In this document: positions 63,401 through 64,000 of the stretch, in pieces
Numbering within the stretch: the stretch's first letter is position 1
How the letters are laid out: each line of letters begins with the position of its first letter
Assembly (NCBI GenBank): GCA_910585725.1
Contig: CAJUFA010000002.1
Span: 124,001-188,000 of the forward strand
Source: an uncultured Dorea sp.
GTDB taxonomy: Bacteria; Bacillota; Clostridia; Lachnospirales; Lachnospiraceae
DNA: 64,000 nucleotides
Direction: 5' to 3'
Translations under genes and position numbers: made by a program
Notes under the pieces: model-generated
Seen by the model: the letters and a program-made list of their open reading frames with translations, nothing else
Told to the model about the DNA's origin: nothing
Database searches by the model: none

Positions 63401-63997
63401 TTATCCTCTCTTTCTAACTATCTTCGGCAATGCTATAAATAAAATGAATCCTATACAAATACACAAGGCTTTCCCATACAGCCATGTAATATCATCAGTA
63501 TTTTCTATATCTCTAAAAGCATAGGAAAATAGATTCCATGCCCCAAAAAGTTTATCTCCTCCTGTGGAATTTGTTGCTACCCATATCAAAAGACAACTTC
63601 CAATCCCCATCCACATATTGCGAAAAAGCATAGACAATGTATTAGCCAATATTCCCCAAAAGAAAATGGTTACTACAATCGCCAAAAAATAGGCAATAAA
63701 TTGAAGCATTTCACTTTCTGTTACTGGATGCGTAACTGGTTTCTGAAACACAAAAAATAGCCCGTATCCGAGAACAGCAAGCAGCAACAAGAAAACTTCC
63801 TGTATCATCATTCGCTGCATGATGGAATGAATTCTCTTTTTTATCCGATACAGTCTGTGGACTTCGGAACGTTTGCTTGTAATTTCCTGCACATAAGTAT
63901 CTGCACAAAAAACAACAGTCAATATTGCAAAAGGTCCCTCAACGGAAAGTCCTATTTCATTTGTGAATACAACCCCACGTATCAAGCTTAAAATCAC
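63401..63997 (-). CDS. ABC-2 type transporter permease, 5' part outside window
   Basis: The C-terminal 198 residues of a membrane protein with at least five hydrophobic segments, ending in IALPKIVRKRG. It lies directly upstream of the ATPase gene on the same strand and is its likely membrane partner. The open frame continues past the right edge, so the first methionine in view is probably internal. A cytoplasmic basic loop (TSKRSEVHRLYRIKKRI) is visible. Substrate unknown. Confidence 0.8.
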   Translation of the reverse strand: MILSLIRGVVFTNEIGLSVEGPFAILTVVFCADTYVQEITSKRSEVHRLYRIKKRIHSIMQRMMIQEVFLLLLAVLGYGLFFVFQKPVTHPVTESEMLQFIAYFLAIVVTIFFWGILANTLSMLFRNMWMGIGSCLLIWVATNSTGGDKLFGAWNLFSYAFRDIENTDDITWLYGKALCICIGFILFIALPKIVRKRG

Positions 63998-64000
63998 AAC

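Overview
The window reads as a low-GC Gram-positive gut anaerobe of the Lachnospiraceae/Clostridia type. The grounds are ferredoxin-linked oxidoreductases, AGGAGG-type ribosome binding sites, a VaFE/thioester surface adhesin, inositol catabolism genes, and Firmicutes-style terminators and regulators. No species can be named from sequence alone.

Layout. 1-1.4 kb: 2-oxoacid:ferredoxin oxidoreductase gamma, delta and partial alpha subunits. 1.6-7.2 kb: a giant cell-wall adhesin (thioester domain, SpaA domains, seven VaFE repeats) and a small membrane-anchored VaFE partner. 7.3-18.4 kb: tRNA-Pro, dapB, a CDP-polyol type pair (dehydrogenase plus cytidylyltransferase), hydrolases, a molybdopterin oxidoreductase with its ferredoxin, a DMT exporter and a sugar-phosphate epimerase. 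18.4-35.6 kb: a 13-gene co-directional cell-surface glycan operon (glycosyltransferases, LicD, second cytidylyltransferase, RgpF-like proteins, methyltransferases, pyruvyltransferase fusion), AT-rich in its upstream half. 35.7-39.1 kb: a three-gene secreted/surface protein operon. 39.3-41.3 kb: a TnpB-family protein that has lost all three RuvC catalytic residues, with a structured RNA-like region after it and two matched hairpins before it. 41.5-43.6 kb: MATE transporter and divergent Crp/Fnr-type regulator. 43.8-52.9 kb: inositol/polyol catabolism (two Gfo/Idh dehydrogenases, three TIM-barrel isomerase/dehydratase genes, LacI and AraC regulators) interrupted by a potassium channel. 52.9-58 kb: YitT-like membrane protein, serine recombinase, GreA-like factor, a pentapeptide-repeat XRE protein, uracil-DNA glycosylase, biotin synthase. 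58.4-61.5 kb: MarR-controlled alcohol/aldehyde dehydrogenase operon. 61.6-64 kb: small holin-like toxin ORF, a zeta-type toxin-antitoxin remnant and an ABC transporter running off the end.

The most unusual items are: (1) the full-length, nuclease-dead TnpB with an intact zinc ribbon and no TnpA, sited directly upstream of a surface-protein operon, which fits a domesticated RNA-guided repressor (TldR-like); and (2) the glycan operon, in which nine proteins of different catalytic families carry what looks like the same small Rossmann-like accessory module at the N-terminus, middle or C-terminus. Both rest on motif reading by eye; no database search was possible.
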